A DNA stretch of 64,000 nucleotides from Limnobacter sp. CACIAM 66H1 (lineage in GTDB: Bacteria; Pseudomonadota; Gammaproteobacteria; Burkholderiales; Burkholderiaceae_B), in the NCBI RefSeq assembly GCF_001601825.1, contig NZ_LUJK01000012.1, positions 1 through 64,000 on the forward strand, in the 5' to 3' direction. This document shows positions 53,933 to 63,430 of this stretch, one piece after another. How positions within the stretch are numbered: position 1 is the first letter of the stretch; each line of letters opens with the position of its first letter. Under the pieces are notes generated by a model that was not told the origin of the DNA, made no database searches, and worked only from the letters and a program-made list of their open reading frames with translations. A program made the position numbers and the translations under genes.

Positions 53933-55681
53933 ATGAAACAATTATCCGGAAACTGGATGTATGCAGCTGTGCTGTGTTTGCTTGGCACGGGCCTGAGCCT
54001 CGCGATCGGAATCACACTGCAAAACAAGGCCATCGAACACCAGCGCCTTGCATTTGAACACCTGCTGGACAGGCGCACCGACGAACTCCAGCAAACCGTG
54101 GATGAGTACAAGTTGAGCCTTTTGAATACAGCGACTTTCATCTCGGCATTTGGTTTGCAAGAACTGACTCCATCGCGATTTCGCGACTATGTTGCAGGCC
54201 TGAATTTGGGAGAGAATTTTCCGGGCGCACTTGGTCTGGGTTTTGCGCGAAAGGTCCCCTTGAAAGAGGAGTCCAGATTTCTTCAGGAAATGAACGCACT
54301 AGGACTGAAAGATTTTCAAATCCGGTTGATCAGTCCCTCTTCACAGGACCGCTTCGTGATGCAGTACATCGAACCCGCCAAGGAAAATGACTCTGCGCAG
54401 GGTCTCGATTTGGGCTCCGAAAAAATTCGTCGCGAGAACTGCCTGAGCTCCTTTTCAAGAGCAGGATTGGCTGTCTCAAAACCCATCACCATGATTCAGA
54501 ACGCCGATGTCGGACGCATGGGATTCACGATGCTGATGCCAGTGTTCGACAAACCAGTACCCTCCGGTGATCTAGGTATTCGCTATGAGGAATTGCTGGG
54601 TTGGGTGTCTTTTCCAGTTTCAATTGATCGCTTTCTGAAACCCTGGATCGCTCAGGAGCCGGGATTGCAGGTGAGGATTTTCATTCTTGAAGAGGCCAAC
54701 AAGCCAATCCTTTTCTTTGACAATGTTGAACCCAAAAATGTCACCCTGTTTCCGCACCTGGCGACAACACGCGACGTACAACTTGGCAACCGCAGTTGGC
54801 GACTGGAGTATTGGCCTAGCGAACCGAGCAGTGGGAGTGAGTACAACCCGATTTATCTGGCCTGGATGATATTTGGTATTGCATTGAGCGTTTTTGCCGC
54901 ATTCAGGCTGAAAAAAGCGATGGACACCCGCGATTCACTCAATTTGCATGAACAGATGGTCAACAACGCCTCAGAGGCGCTCATTGCCGAAGATTCACAG
55001 GGAAGGATTCAGCTTTGGAACCGGGCTGCAGAAGAGCTGTTCGGACTGGACCGGGCTAGCGTTCTCAATGATCAAGAGCACAACCTGACAGTGCCCGAAG
55101 AACTTCAATCCTCCGAAAAACGACTTCATCAACGTGCAGCTCAGGGAGAGTCGTTAAAAAACATCCAGACAGTACGAACGAATGACTCGGCCCAACGGAT
55201 TCACCTGCGGATGAATTTGTCCCCGGTCTACGGCCACGACAGGAAATTGATCGGGTACACCAAATCATACCGAGATGAGACCGAGGCCCGCATGCTCTGG
55301 AAAGACATGCATTCATTGGAAGAACTGATTGCCCACGCCCCCGATGGAGTCATTACCCTCGATGAATCGCGCAGGATAAAACTGGCCAACCCGGCGGCCC
55401 TGTTGTTGTTACAAGGAGCGAACCTTAAATCCACGCTCAACGGACAAAAAATGACTGACCTGCTGGCACCTGAAGTGTTGACCGAGTTTGAACAGGAAGT
55501 GCTGAACCCCCTGTACCGAAACAGAAAGGTGGAAGTATTGTTCAACTGGCCAGTGCCTGGGCACATGGAGCAAACCCCCTTGCTTTTCAGGGGATTCGTG
55601 TTGAACTATCCGGATCTGGGTGAATCAGTTTGGACTCTTCGCTTTGAAAAAAGAAACAGGTCGTACACAATTGACAACTAA
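53933..55681 (+). CDS. CHASE-PAS-PAS membrane sensor without output domain
   Basis: A 582-residue protein: membrane helix (about 8-27), periplasmic CHASE domain (about 60-290), second helix (about 308-327), PAS 1 (about 345-455, ALIAEDSQGRIQLWNRAAEE) and PAS 2 (about 463-575, GVITLDESRRIKLANPAALL). It stops after PAS 2 with no kinase, GGDEF, EAL or MCP domain, and no frameshift remnant of one in the 168-base gap that follows. It directly follows the CHASE hybrid kinase and shares its architecture outside the membrane, so it may act as its partner or decoy. GTG at 53930 is an alternative start. Confidence 0.9.
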   Translation: MKQLSGNWMYAAVLCLLGTGLSLAIGITLQNKAIEHQRLAFEHLLDRRTDELQQTVDEYKLSLLNTATFISAFGLQELTPSRFRDYVAGLNLGENFPGALGLGFARKVPLKEESRFLQEMNALGLKDFQIRLISPSSQDRFVMQYIEPAKENDSAQGLDLGSEKIRRENCLSSFSRAGLAVSKPITMIQNADVGRMGFTMLMPVFDKPVPSGDLGIRYEELLGWVSFPVSIDRFLKPWIAQEPGLQVRIFILEEANKPILFFDNVEPKNVTLFPHLATTRDVQLGNRSWRLEYWPSEPSSGSEYNPIYLAWMIFGIALSVFAAFRLKKAMDTRDSLNLHEQMVNNASEALIAEDSQGRIQLWNRAAEELFGLDRASVLNDQEHNLTVPEELQSSEKRLHQRAAQGESLKNIQTVRTNDSAQRIHLRMNLSPVYGHDRKLIGYTKSYRDETEARMLWKDMHSLEELIAHAPDGVITLDESRRIKLANPAALLLLQGANLKSTLNGQKMTDLLAPEVLTEFEQEVLNPLYRNRKVEVLFNWPVPGHMEQTPLLFRGFVLNYPDLGESVWTLRFEKRNRSYTIDN

Positions 55682-55739
55682 TTTTATTCATTTAAATCAA
55701 TATTATACGATTATAGAAAGATAACTCTAACTTCACATA

Positions 55740-55768
55740 TTGATTTTTAGTGCACAACTGTACACAAT
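55740..55768 (+). promoter_or_regulatory. Putative promoter of small membrane protein gene
   Basis: TTGATT (55740-55745) and CACAAT (55763-55768) with 17-base spacing. An imperfect repeat GTGCACA-AC-TGTACAC (55750-55765) lies in the spacer and -10 region. The rest of the 168-base gap after the CHASE gene is AT-rich without other signals. Confidence 0.45.
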
Positions 55769-55849
55769 ATAAACCATGCAAACACAACACAGTTTGCAGG
55801 GTTAAAGCGAAAGCCCTGATTTCGCATCCAAAGTAAAAGGGATACCAAA

Positions 55850-56074
55850 ATGAAAAACTTTATCGACTCCGTAGTTCGCACACCTGGCATGTTGTTTATG
55901 GCGATGTTGACCACTGGCTTCACAATCAACGCTGGTGTTCAGTACCTCAACGGCACCAACCTTGAGGGCCCGAATTTGTTGGCTGCTGGTTGCTTGGTGG
56001 TTGGTCAGGTTGCCTTGGCCGTGGTTCACCAGTTGCGCCGCTGCGCTCAGGACAACAAACTGACTTTGCAATAA
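55850..56074 (+). CDS. Small two-helix membrane protein, unknown function
   Basis: A 74-residue protein with two hydrophobic segments (about 12-31 and 41-60), a short loop (YLNGTNLEGPN) and a basic end (HQLRRCAQDNK). No family is recognised. A good ribosome site (AAAGGG, 6 bases) and its own promoter suggest a real gene. It stands alone between the CHASE sensors and UDP-glucose dehydrogenase. Confidence 0.7.
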   Translation: MKNFIDSVVRTPGMLFMAMLTTGFTINAGVQYLNGTNLEGPNLLAAGCLVVGQVALAVVHQLRRCAQDNKLTLQ

Positions 56075-56090
56075 TGAGTTTGGTGATGAC

Positions 56091-56135
56091 GCGGCAAGGG
56101 TTTTTGCTTGAAAGCACAGCAAACAACCCTGCCGC
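56091..56135 (+). other. Long hairpin after the small membrane protein gene
   Basis: GCGGCAAGGGTT (56091-56102) pairs with AACCCTGCCGC (56125-56135) with one bulged A, the loop containing a further short stem. No U-tract follows. It lies 16 bases after the stop and probably stabilises or partly terminates the message. Confidence 0.5.
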
Positions 56136-56265
56136 CCTCGCCACAATCTAGATCCCCTGACAATTCCCCTCCCCGCGCTGTCACAATCCAGTCTTAAATC
56201 TGTCAAACGCAGGCAACACTGCCGCAACACACTGCTCGCATTGATCACTCATCAAAGCAAAGCAC

Positions 56266-57684
56266 ATGCGCGTCTCTATCATTGGCAGTGGATATGTTGG
56301 TTTGGTTACAGCCGCCTGTTTGGCTGAAGTGGGCAACAAAATTTTGTGTTGCGACATCGACGCCGCCAAGATCACTCAGCTTCAGAATGGGCAAAGCCCG
56401 ATTTACGAACCTGGTCTGGATGAATTGCTCGAACGCAACATTCGCGAGCAACGCCTGGATTTCACCACCCGAATTGAAGACGCGGTAAACCACGCCGAAC
56501 TGATTTTTATTTGCGTGGGCACGCCGCCTCGGGAGGATGGCAGCGCTGATTTGCGCCATGTGGTTAAAGTAGCCCAGCAAATTGCCACACACATGAACGG
56601 CTTTAAGGTCATCATCAACAAATCGACTGTGCCTGTGGGTACCGGCGAGCGAGTGGCCGATGAAGTGCGCCGCATGCTGGTGCAACGCAATGCCCTGCAT
56701 GCCTTCACAGTGGTATCGAACCCTGAATTTTTGAAAGAAGGTGCAGCGATTGACGATTTTCTGCGCCCGGACCGCATCGTGCTGGGCACCGACAACACAC
56801 CTGCAGGTCAGCGCGCCCTGCGAATGATGAAGTCGCTGTACGCCCCATTTCAGCGCCACCATGAGCGACTGATGTGCATGGATGTTCGCTCTGCTGAATT
56901 GACCAAATACGCCGCCAACGCCATGCTGGCTACCCGCATCAGCTTCATGAACGAGCTGGCCAACCTTGCTGAAAAAATCGGTGCTGACATTGAACAGGTG
57001 CGCGCGGGCATTGGCTCGGATCCCCGCATTGGTTTTTCCTTTTTGTACGCAGGTTGTGGTTACGGTGGGTCCTGCTTCCCCAAGGATGTCCGCGCACTGA
57101 TCCAGACAGGCGAGGAAGCGGGCGAGAACCTGTCCATTTTGCGGGCTGTCCACCACAGCAACCAGCGTCAAAAACGTGTGCTGGTTGAGAAAATCATTCA
57201 GCGCTTCGGCGAAGACCTCAGCGACATGACCTTTGCCATGTGGGGGCTGGCCTTCAAGCCGGAAACCGATGACATGCGTGAGGCCAGCAGCCGCACCATT
57301 GCCGCGGAACTGGTACTTCGGGGTGCCAAAGTTCAGGCCTTTGACCCGGTGGCCAACGAAACTGCGCGCCGCGCCATGGAAGAAGACTTGGCCGCATTCC
57401 GGCAAGACGGCCCCTTACTGGGCGAATTCGAAATTGCTAAAACCCAAGAAGAAACCTTGTTCAATGCAGATGCCTTGATTGTGTGTACCGAATGGCGCAT
57501 GTTCAAAAGCCCAGACTTCTTGATGTTGAGCCGCACACTGCGCCAAAAGGCCGTGTTCGACGGCCGAAACCTGTATGACCCGGCACTGCTGGCGGATTAT
57601 GGCTTGATTTACGAAGGAATTGGCCGCAGGGCCGAACCGGCGGATCAGGGTATGTCCGTGGAACAAATGCGCTTGGCGTCTTAA
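56266..57684 (+). CDS. ugd: UDP-glucose 6-dehydrogenase
   Basis: Oxidises UDP-glucose to UDP-glucuronate for surface polysaccharides or lipid A modification. The 472 residues have the NAD fold GSGYVGLVTAACLAE (7-21), catalytic C270 in GCGYGGSCFPKD and a C-terminal UDP-binding domain (about 320-450). It stands alone; no glycosyltransferase cluster is adjacent. Confidence 0.96.
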   Translation: MRVSIIGSGYVGLVTAACLAEVGNKILCCDIDAAKITQLQNGQSPIYEPGLDELLERNIREQRLDFTTRIEDAVNHAELIFICVGTPPREDGSADLRHVVKVAQQIATHMNGFKVIINKSTVPVGTGERVADEVRRMLVQRNALHAFTVVSNPEFLKEGAAIDDFLRPDRIVLGTDNTPAGQRALRMMKSLYAPFQRHHERLMCMDVRSAELTKYAANAMLATRISFMNELANLAEKIGADIEQVRAGIGSDPRIGFSFLYAGCGYGGSCFPKDVRALIQTGEEAGENLSILRAVHHSNQRQKRVLVEKIIQRFGEDLSDMTFAMWGLAFKPETDDMREASSRTIAAELVLRGAKVQAFDPVANETARRAMEEDLAAFRQDGPLLGEFEIAKTQEETLFNADALIVCTEWRMFKSPDFLMLSRTLRQKAVFDGRNLYDPALLADYGLIYEGIGRRAEPADQGMSVEQMRLAS

Positions 57685-57754
57685 AATTTGGCGTCTTTGC
57701 CTTTATCATTGCGCAAGAGATAGAACACACCATCATCCACCCAGGACGAGCGCA

Positions 57755-58879
57755 ATGATCAAGGTAGCCATCAGCGGCACGGGACTTTTCGTGCCCAGCC
57801 AAACCATCACCAACGATGAATTGGTGGAGTCATTCAATGCCTACGTGGCGAAGTTCAACGAAGAGCATGCGGCTGAAATTGCCAGCGGAGAACTTCAGCC
57901 ACTTCAGCCTTCCAACTCGGCCTTCATTGAGAGCGCATCCGGGATCAAGCAACGCTATGTGATGGAGAAGGAAGGCATTCTGAACCCGGATCGCCTGCAC
58001 CCTTATTTCAAGGAACGACCAAATTCTGAACTGTCGATGATGGCAGAAATTGCCGTGGACGCTGGCCGCAAAGCGATGGACGACGCAGGGCTTACCGCCG
58101 CTGACATTGACGCCGTGATTTGTTCAGCTTCGAACATGCAACGCGCCTACCCGGCCATGGCCATTGAAATCCAGGAAGCCTTGGGCATCGAAGGTTTCGG
58201 CTACGACATGAATGTGGCCTGTTCTTCTGCCACTTTCGGGATTGAGCAGGCGGTGAACGCAGTGCGCAGCGGCACAGCCCGTGCGGTGTTGATGGTGAAC
58301 CCTGAAATTACCTCGGGCCACCAGGCTTGGCTGGATCGCGACTGTCACTTTATCTTTGGTGATGTGTGCACCGCTGTAATCGTGCAGCGCCTTGAGGATG
58401 CCAAACCGGGCAGTTGGGAAGTACTGGGCACCAAATTGGCCACCAAATTCTCGAACAACATTCGCAACAACTTTGGTTTTCTGAACCGCTCGGAAGACGC
58501 TAATCCGAATGCGCGTGACAAGCTGTTCATTCAGGAAGGCCGCAAAGTGTTCAAGGAAGTCTGCCCCATGGCTGCCGAGCACATGAGCACCCATTTGCAA
58601 AGTCTGGGTTTGAGTTCGGCCACTGATGTGCGCCGCTATTGGCTGCACCAGGCCAACCTGGCCATGAACCAGTTGATTGCCAAAAAACTGCTGGGCAGCA
58701 GTGAATTCACGGCCGACAAAGCACCTGTCATTCTCGATGAATTCGCCAATACCGCCTCGGCGGGTTCTGTGATCGCGTTTCACCGCCACAAAGATGACTT
58801 GGGCAGCGGCGATGTGGGCGTGATCTGCTCCTTCGGCGCGGGTTATTCAATTGGCAGCGTGGTGGTTCGGAAGACCTGA
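57755..58879 (+). CDS. Beta-ketoacyl-ACP synthase III-like protein
   Basis: A 374-residue thiolase-fold enzyme. The KAS III triad is C156 (NVACSSATFG), H298 (WLHQANLAMNQL) and N332 (EFANTASAG). It is about 50 residues longer than housekeeping FabH, with an N-terminal insertion (about 20-75, FNEEHAAEIASGELQPLQPS). Such long forms in pseudomonads divert acyl-CoA from beta-oxidation into fatty acid synthesis, a possible role here. Start with AGGA before the ATG. The gene is alone and followed by a gene-free block. Confidence 0.9.
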   Translation: MIKVAISGTGLFVPSQTITNDELVESFNAYVAKFNEEHAAEIASGELQPLQPSNSAFIESASGIKQRYVMEKEGILNPDRLHPYFKERPNSELSMMAEIAVDAGRKAMDDAGLTAADIDAVICSASNMQRAYPAMAIEIQEALGIEGFGYDMNVACSSATFGIEQAVNAVRSGTARAVLMVNPEITSGHQAWLDRDCHFIFGDVCTAVIVQRLEDAKPGSWEVLGTKLATKFSNNIRNNFGFLNRSEDANPNARDKLFIQEGRKVFKEVCPMAAEHMSTHLQSLGLSSATDVRRYWLHQANLAMNQLIAKKLLGSSEFTADKAPVILDEFANTASAGSVIAFHRHKDDLGSGDVGVICSFGAGYSIGSVVVRKT

Positions 58880-59378
58880 ACGCTGCATGCCCTGGCCCAT
58901 GCGCGGCCAAGCTTCGGTGTGGGTGCCCACATCACCTTGCCTAAGCAAGGCTTCAGATCCGGCTTGATGCCTCTGGCTTGGGGCATGCGAAACGCGTAAG
59001 CGTCTTCGCATCGACTCCTTTCGGAGTCGCCCCGCGCTGCGAGGCCGCCGGGAAGCCTTGCAAAGCCGGCAAGGCGGTGAAGCACCCAAACCTTGCTTTA
59101 CGCCACGCTTGTGCGCCGCGCTGCAAGTCACCTGCCTATTTGCGAAGCTAGCTCAGGTTGCAATGCCCTCGCTGCGCCGATCAAGAAAACCTGCCCGTTT
59201 GAATTCACCCGCCACGGTCGGCCGAGGGCCGACACCGAGACTCGGCCCGCCCTTTTGCCGAGCGAGGTGAGTCAGGGTGAATATCAAAAAGGGAAAATCA
59301 GGTTTTCTGGCGAGAGAGGGTATGCACCTGAGATAGCGTAGCGACTGCAAGCAGACTCTCGCCAGCGCAACAAACTGT
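58880..59378. other. Gene-free, hairpin-dense block
   Basis: 499 bases without a convincing reading frame, richer in GC than the flanks. Perfect short hairpins occur at 58935-58950 (CCTTGC/GCAAGG), 59012-59029 (CGACTCC/GGAGTCG, TTTC loop), 59055-59075 (GCCTTGC/GCAAGGC), and two mutually exclusive ones at 59217-59233 (GTCGGCC/GGCCGAC) and 59220-59247 (GGCCGAG/CTCGGCC). It may be a repeated intergenic element or a structured RNA. No direct repeats or target duplications marking an insertion were found by eye. Confidence 0.5.
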
Positions 59379-60152
59379 TCAAGCGCCGTATGTCTTGTCC
59401 AGATACCGCAAAATGTCGTTGGACTCGTACATCGCCACACCCGTATTCGGATCGATCAGATAAGGTACCTGCACCTTGCCAGTATTCTCCGACAACCAAG
59501 CCCGGTTGCGCGTGGTGCCTTGTGGCGCCTTAAACAGCTTGTCGCGGAAAACCGGCGGGCCCATGTCCGTCATGGCGCCCTTGGGCGTGTTCTTCAGCAG
59601 ATATGGAATTTCCAGTTCGCACAAACGCGCGCGTACAGGCTTGGAGTATGGGCTACTCTCAAAGCTGTAAAGCACCAAGGGTTCAGCAGGTGCTTTTGAT
59701 GGTCGGGCTTTCATGCCCTGAAACCCGCCGATCCGGTACTGGAAGGTGCTGGCCAAAGCCGAAGTCCCCACCGCCACTTTGCGTCCAAAGCCCTGCTGGC
59801 TTTTCAATTTGCTCTCGTAGGTTTTGGCCAGGTAATCGATGATGTCGGCTGATTCATTCATGACCACGCCGGTGTTGTCATCCACCAGCATTGGAAACTT
59901 GGTGCCGGGCAACAATTGGCGAGCCTCGTCGCGAAAACGCTTGCCACCTGCGGGGCAAGGCAAAATCATCACATCCAGGTCCATTTCGCAAAGCGCTTCC
60001 CGCACCAACCGGCAAAACGGACTGATTTCGATGTCGTACAGTTTCAATGGCTTTTCGGGCGTTTTTCGGGCTCGGGCAGTGATGCCGGTGCCGCGCCAGC
60101 CGCGTGCTGTGCCTGCCAGTAAGTTGAAAATTGCGTCGATGTTGGTGTTCAT
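59379..60152 (-). CDS. Tandem thioredoxin/GST-N-fold protein
   Basis: A 257-residue protein made of two copies of a GST N-terminal (glutaredoxin-like) domain, about 35-115 and 155-255. The first carries SPFCR at the active-site position (C47), the second SPYSK with Ser in place of Cys. Each repeat ends in the GST-N pattern ([44 protein letters not shown], split at NTG). There is no GST C-terminal helical domain. A disulfide-handling or glutathione-dependent role is inferred. GAGG lies 7 bases before the ATG. Confidence 0.88.
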   Translation of the reverse strand: MNTNIDAIFNLLAGTARGWRGTGITARARKTPEKPLKLYDIEISPFCRLVREALCEMDLDVMILPCPAGGKRFRDEARQLLPGTKFPMLVDDNTGVVMNESADIIDYLAKTYESKLKSQQGFGRKVAVGTSALASTFQYRIGGFQGMKARPSKAPAEPLVLYSFESSPYSKPVRARLCELEIPYLLKNTPKGAMTDMGPPVFRDKLFKAPQGTTRNRAWLSENTGKVQVPYLIDPNTGVAMYESNDILRYLDKTYGA

Positions 60153-60290
60153 GGCTTGCCTCTGTCCTGTAATTATTCGAAATTGTCGTTATTTTGTGCG
60201 CGAACGTGTCCGCAGTGTAGACGAATCCCCCTAGCCCGCCGCATTGCTTGTTACTATTTTTTTCAAACACACCCGCACCGGAGAAGAAAC

Positions 60291-60722
60291 TTGAAAAAAC
60301 TGCTGCTGATCAACGGTCCCAACCTGAACCTGTTGGGCACGCGCGAGCCCGGCATCTATGGACACATGACCCTGGCTGACATTGAAAAAGCCTTGAAGAA
60401 CATTGCCTTCACCGATGGTTTCGAGTTGATGACCTTTCAAAGCAACCATGAGGGTGCATTGATTGACCGTATTCACAAGGCAAAAACCGAAGATGTCTCA
60501 GGCATTGTGATCAACCCGGCCGGTTATACCCACACCAGCGTCGCGCTGCGCGACGCACTGGCCGGCGTGGCCATTCCGTTTATTGAAGTGCACCTGTCCA
60601 ACATCTACAAACGCGAGAGCTTTCGACACAACAGCTATTTTTCAGACTTGGCTGAAGGTGTCATTTGCGGGCTGGGCTGGCAAGGGTATGTGTACGCCTT
60701 GCGGCAACTGGCCTCGAAATAA
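60291..60722 (+). CDS. aroQ: Type II 3-dehydroquinate dehydratase
   Basis: Third step of the shikimate pathway. The 143 residues include [18 protein letters not shown] (7-24, with the catalytic Tyr23), QSNHEG and the [15 protein letters not shown] signature. The start is TTG at 60291 with GGAG 7 bases upstream; no ATG exists close enough to keep the conserved N-terminal strand. Monocistronic. Confidence 0.96.
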   Translation: MKKLLLINGPNLNLLGTREPGIYGHMTLADIEKALKNIAFTDGFELMTFQSNHEGALIDRIHKAKTEDVSGIVINPAGYTHTSVALRDALAGVAIPFIEVHLSNIYKRESFRHNSYFSDLAEGVICGLGWQGYVYALRQLASK

Positions 60723-60833
60723 GGAAAGCGGGGGCATGGTGATTTTCGGTTCAATTTTGTAAAGATCAGTTAACAGCTGAACAAACAGCCCAAGACTGTG
60801 GTCTGATGGGCACTAAACAAGAAAAACGACACC

Positions 60834-62246
60834 ATGAAGCACCACCTCAAACCCCTGCTGCCCCTTGCCTTGGCTCTGTCGCTGGGGGCCTGCGCCACTG
60901 TTGAGTCCAGAAAACCAGAAATTGACAACCGGTTTGAAAATGCAACGTTCAAACCCTTGGTCAGCCCGGATGCAGTGCAGGCCCCAGCTGACTGGTGGAA
61001 GGGTTTTGCAAGCGAACAACTCAACACACTGATGCAGCAGGCACAGGCCGACAACCTGAGCCTTGAGGCCACTGAAGCGCGGTTGCGTGCAGCTCAAGCC
61101 AGCCTGGACGGAGCACAAGCCAGTTTTTTCCCTTCGCTCACATTGAATGCAGGCCGACAGGAAAACACTGTGAAAGGCACCAGCATACAAGGGCAGGCGA
61201 CCAACAATCGCGGGTTGTTTACCTCGGCCTCTTTTGTAGCAAGCTATGAAATTGATCTGTGGTCGCGGGTTCGCAACTCGGCCAAAGCCTCTGAATTGCA
61301 ACTTCAGGCCACGCGCTATGAACTGGATGCCGCCCGCATCAGCATCGCCGGCCAGTTGGCCTCCACTTGGGCTCAATGGGTGGCTGCCGATCAGACTGTG
61401 CGGCTGTTCGAAACAGAGCTGGGGAGTTTTCAGACCAATTTAAAATTGGTTGAATTGCGATTCCGTCAGGGCGGTGCGGTGGCCTCTGACGTGTTCCAAC
61501 AAAGACAACTGGTTGAATCGGCCCAAGGTAACCTGGCTCAAGCCCTGTCCAATCGCGATGTCTTGCTCAACAGCCTGGCGCTGTTGGTAGGCCAACCCCC
61601 CAACAAAATCAGCCTGAATCGTGAGAGCCTACCCGCTCTCCCCCCTTTGCCTGCAACAGGTTTTCCTGCTGAATTATTGAATCGACGCCCCGATGTGCAA
61701 CAGGCTTGGTCGCAGGTGCTGGCCACCGACCGCAGTGTGGCTGCCGCCATCGCCAACCGCTTCCCGCAACTCAGCTTGCGGGCAAGTTTTAGCGATCAAA
61801 CCCCGAACTCCGATTCGCTGTTTGACAACTGGGTGCGCAATTTGAGCGTCAATCTGGTCGCACCACTGTTCGACGGGGGCGCACGCTCCGCGGAAGTTGA
61901 ACGCCAACGCGCATTGCTTGACCAAGCCGTGGCGCAATACCAGGACGCTGCAATCAATGCACTGGCCGATGTAGACAATGCACTGATTCAGGAAACCCGG
62001 CAACGCGAGGCCGTGGACAGTTTTCAGAGGCAACTCGAACTGGCTGAACTCAGTTTGAAGCGGCTGTTCGCAGGCTATCGCAACGGCACGGTCGACTACC
62101 TGGCAATTCTGGATGCACAACAAAGCACCAGCCAGTTAAGGCGCAACCTGGTGAACGCACAACAACAACTGGTGGGCTTTCGGATTGCCCTTTACAGGGC
62201 GCTGTCCGGCAGCATTCCCCAATCTACAGCAGCAGAGCAGTCATGA
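60834..62246 (+). CDS. RND efflux outer-membrane lipoprotein (OprM/NodT family)
   Basis: The outer-membrane channel of a tripartite pump. The 470 residues have lipobox LSLGAC (C20) and two OEP repeats (about 55-245 and 260-455) with the typical long helices (ATEARLRAAQASLDGAQASF; AVAQYQDAAINALADVDNAL). It overlaps the adaptor gene by 4 bases. No ribosome site is obvious. The 111-base gap after aroQ has no clear promoter. Confidence 0.95.
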   Translation: MKHHLKPLLPLALALSLGACATVESRKPEIDNRFENATFKPLVSPDAVQAPADWWKGFASEQLNTLMQQAQADNLSLEATEARLRAAQASLDGAQASFFPSLTLNAGRQENTVKGTSIQGQATNNRGLFTSASFVASYEIDLWSRVRNSAKASELQLQATRYELDAARISIAGQLASTWAQWVAADQTVRLFETELGSFQTNLKLVELRFRQGGAVASDVFQQRQLVESAQGNLAQALSNRDVLLNSLALLVGQPPNKISLNRESLPALPPLPATGFPAELLNRRPDVQQAWSQVLATDRSVAAAIANRFPQLSLRASFSDQTPNSDSLFDNWVRNLSVNLVAPLFDGGARSAEVERQRALLDQAVAQYQDAAINALADVDNALIQETRQREAVDSFQRQLELAELSLKRLFAGYRNGTVDYLAILDAQQSTSQLRRNLVNAQQQLVGFRIALYRALSGSIPQSTAAEQS

Positions 62247-63430
62247 GCGATCAATCTTTTTTCAAGCGCAAGTGGGTACAAATTGGCCTGGCCGTTGGGG
62301 TCGTTGCCATAGGTGTTGTTGGGTCTGAATTGCTGGTGGCCACGGCACCCACTGCCAGCCGCAAACCGCCGGAAAAAGTTGCACGGTTGGTAACCACCGA
62401 AGCCGTAAAAGCCGGAGACTACACAGTCAGCTTGCTGGGCTATGGCGTGGTTGAACCCGAACAACAAATTACTTTGCAGGCACGGGTGAGCGGCACTGTT
62501 CAAAGCATTGGTCCGAAGTTTGTACCGGGTGCATCCTTCAAAAAGGGCGATGTGTTGGTACAGCTGGACAACACCGACTACCGAATTGAATTACAAACAG
62601 CGCAAGCCGCACTTGCACAGGCACAATCCACGCTCACCTCCGAGCTGGGTAACCAGGTTGTGGCGCAATCCGACTTCGAATTACTGGGTTTGAATGTGGA
62701 TGAACGTGAACGTGCGCTGATTTTGCGCAAACCACAACTGGAAGCTGCCAAGGCCACTGTGCAGTCTGCGCAGGCCGGTGTTGAGCGCGCCAAGGTGAAC
62801 CTGGAGCGTACCATTTTGCGGGCACCTTTCGACGGTGTGGTGGTGAGTCGTGAAGCAAGTGTGGGCGCGCAAGTCAGCGCCTCCACCGCACTTGGCGTGT
62901 TGGCCAGCAGCGAGGCCTACTGGATCAGTGTGGCCGTGCCGCAAGCTGATTTGAAATGGATCAAGTTCCCTGAAGACAAACAGGCGGGCTCAACCGTGTG
63001 CGTTAGCGATGCAAGCAGCCGAGAGGACGGTTGCCACAAGGGTACGGTGCTGAACCTGCAAACCAGCGTGCAAGACAACGGACGGCAAGCGCAAGTATTG
63101 GTCGAAGTGCCCCGCAGTCAAAACAAGAGCAACGACAAGAACCTGCAGCCACTGTTGCTGGCCCAGTATGTGAAAGTTCGCTTTGATGGTATTGAACTGA
63201 AAAATGTGTTCAAACTTGCGCCCTCCTCCGTGCATGACAACACCGTGTGGGTCAACGATGGCGGTGAACTTGATATTCGGTCCGTCAATATCGCCTTCCG
63301 TTCCGCCGAGTATGTGTTGATTGATCGTGGCTTGAACAATGGCGAGAATATTGTGACTTCCAACCTGGGGTCACCGGTGAACCGCATGGCCATTCGGACG
63401 AACGAGACACCTGCGGCGGTCAAACCATGA
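62243..63430 (+). CDS. RND efflux periplasmic adaptor (HlyD/MFP family)
   Basis: The membrane-fusion subunit. The 395 residues have one N-terminal helix (about 13-35), a biotinyl-lipoyl half (LLGYGVVEPEQQITLQARVS), an alpha-hairpin (about 110-185), the second lipoyl half (ILRAPFDGVVVSREASVG) and a beta-barrel. No drug specificity can be read from it. It overlaps both neighbours by 4 bases. Confidence 0.95.
   Translation: MSDQSFFKRKWVQIGLAVGVVAIGVVGSELLVATAPTASRKPPEKVARLVTTEAVKAGDYTVSLLGYGVVEPEQQITLQARVSGTVQSIGPKFVPGASFKKGDVLVQLDNTDYRIELQTAQAALAQAQSTLTSELGNQVVAQSDFELLGLNVDERERALILRKPQLEAAKATVQSAQAGVERAKVNLERTILRAPFDGVVVSREASVGAQVSASTALGVLASSEAYWISVAVPQADLKWIKFPEDKQAGSTVCVSDASSREDGCHKGTVLNLQTSVQDNGRQAQVLVEVPRSQNKSNDKNLQPLLLAQYVKVRFDGIELKNVFKLAPSSVHDNTVWVNDGGELDIRSVNIAFRSAEYVLIDRGLNNGENIVTSNLGSPVNRMAIRTNETPAAVKP

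Noticed and set aside
58843-59440. Short frames of 80 to 95 codons in the gene-free block
   Set aside because: They have no ribosome sites, conflict with one another on different frames and strands, and are rich in Arg, Pro and Cys as in non-coding GC-rich DNA.
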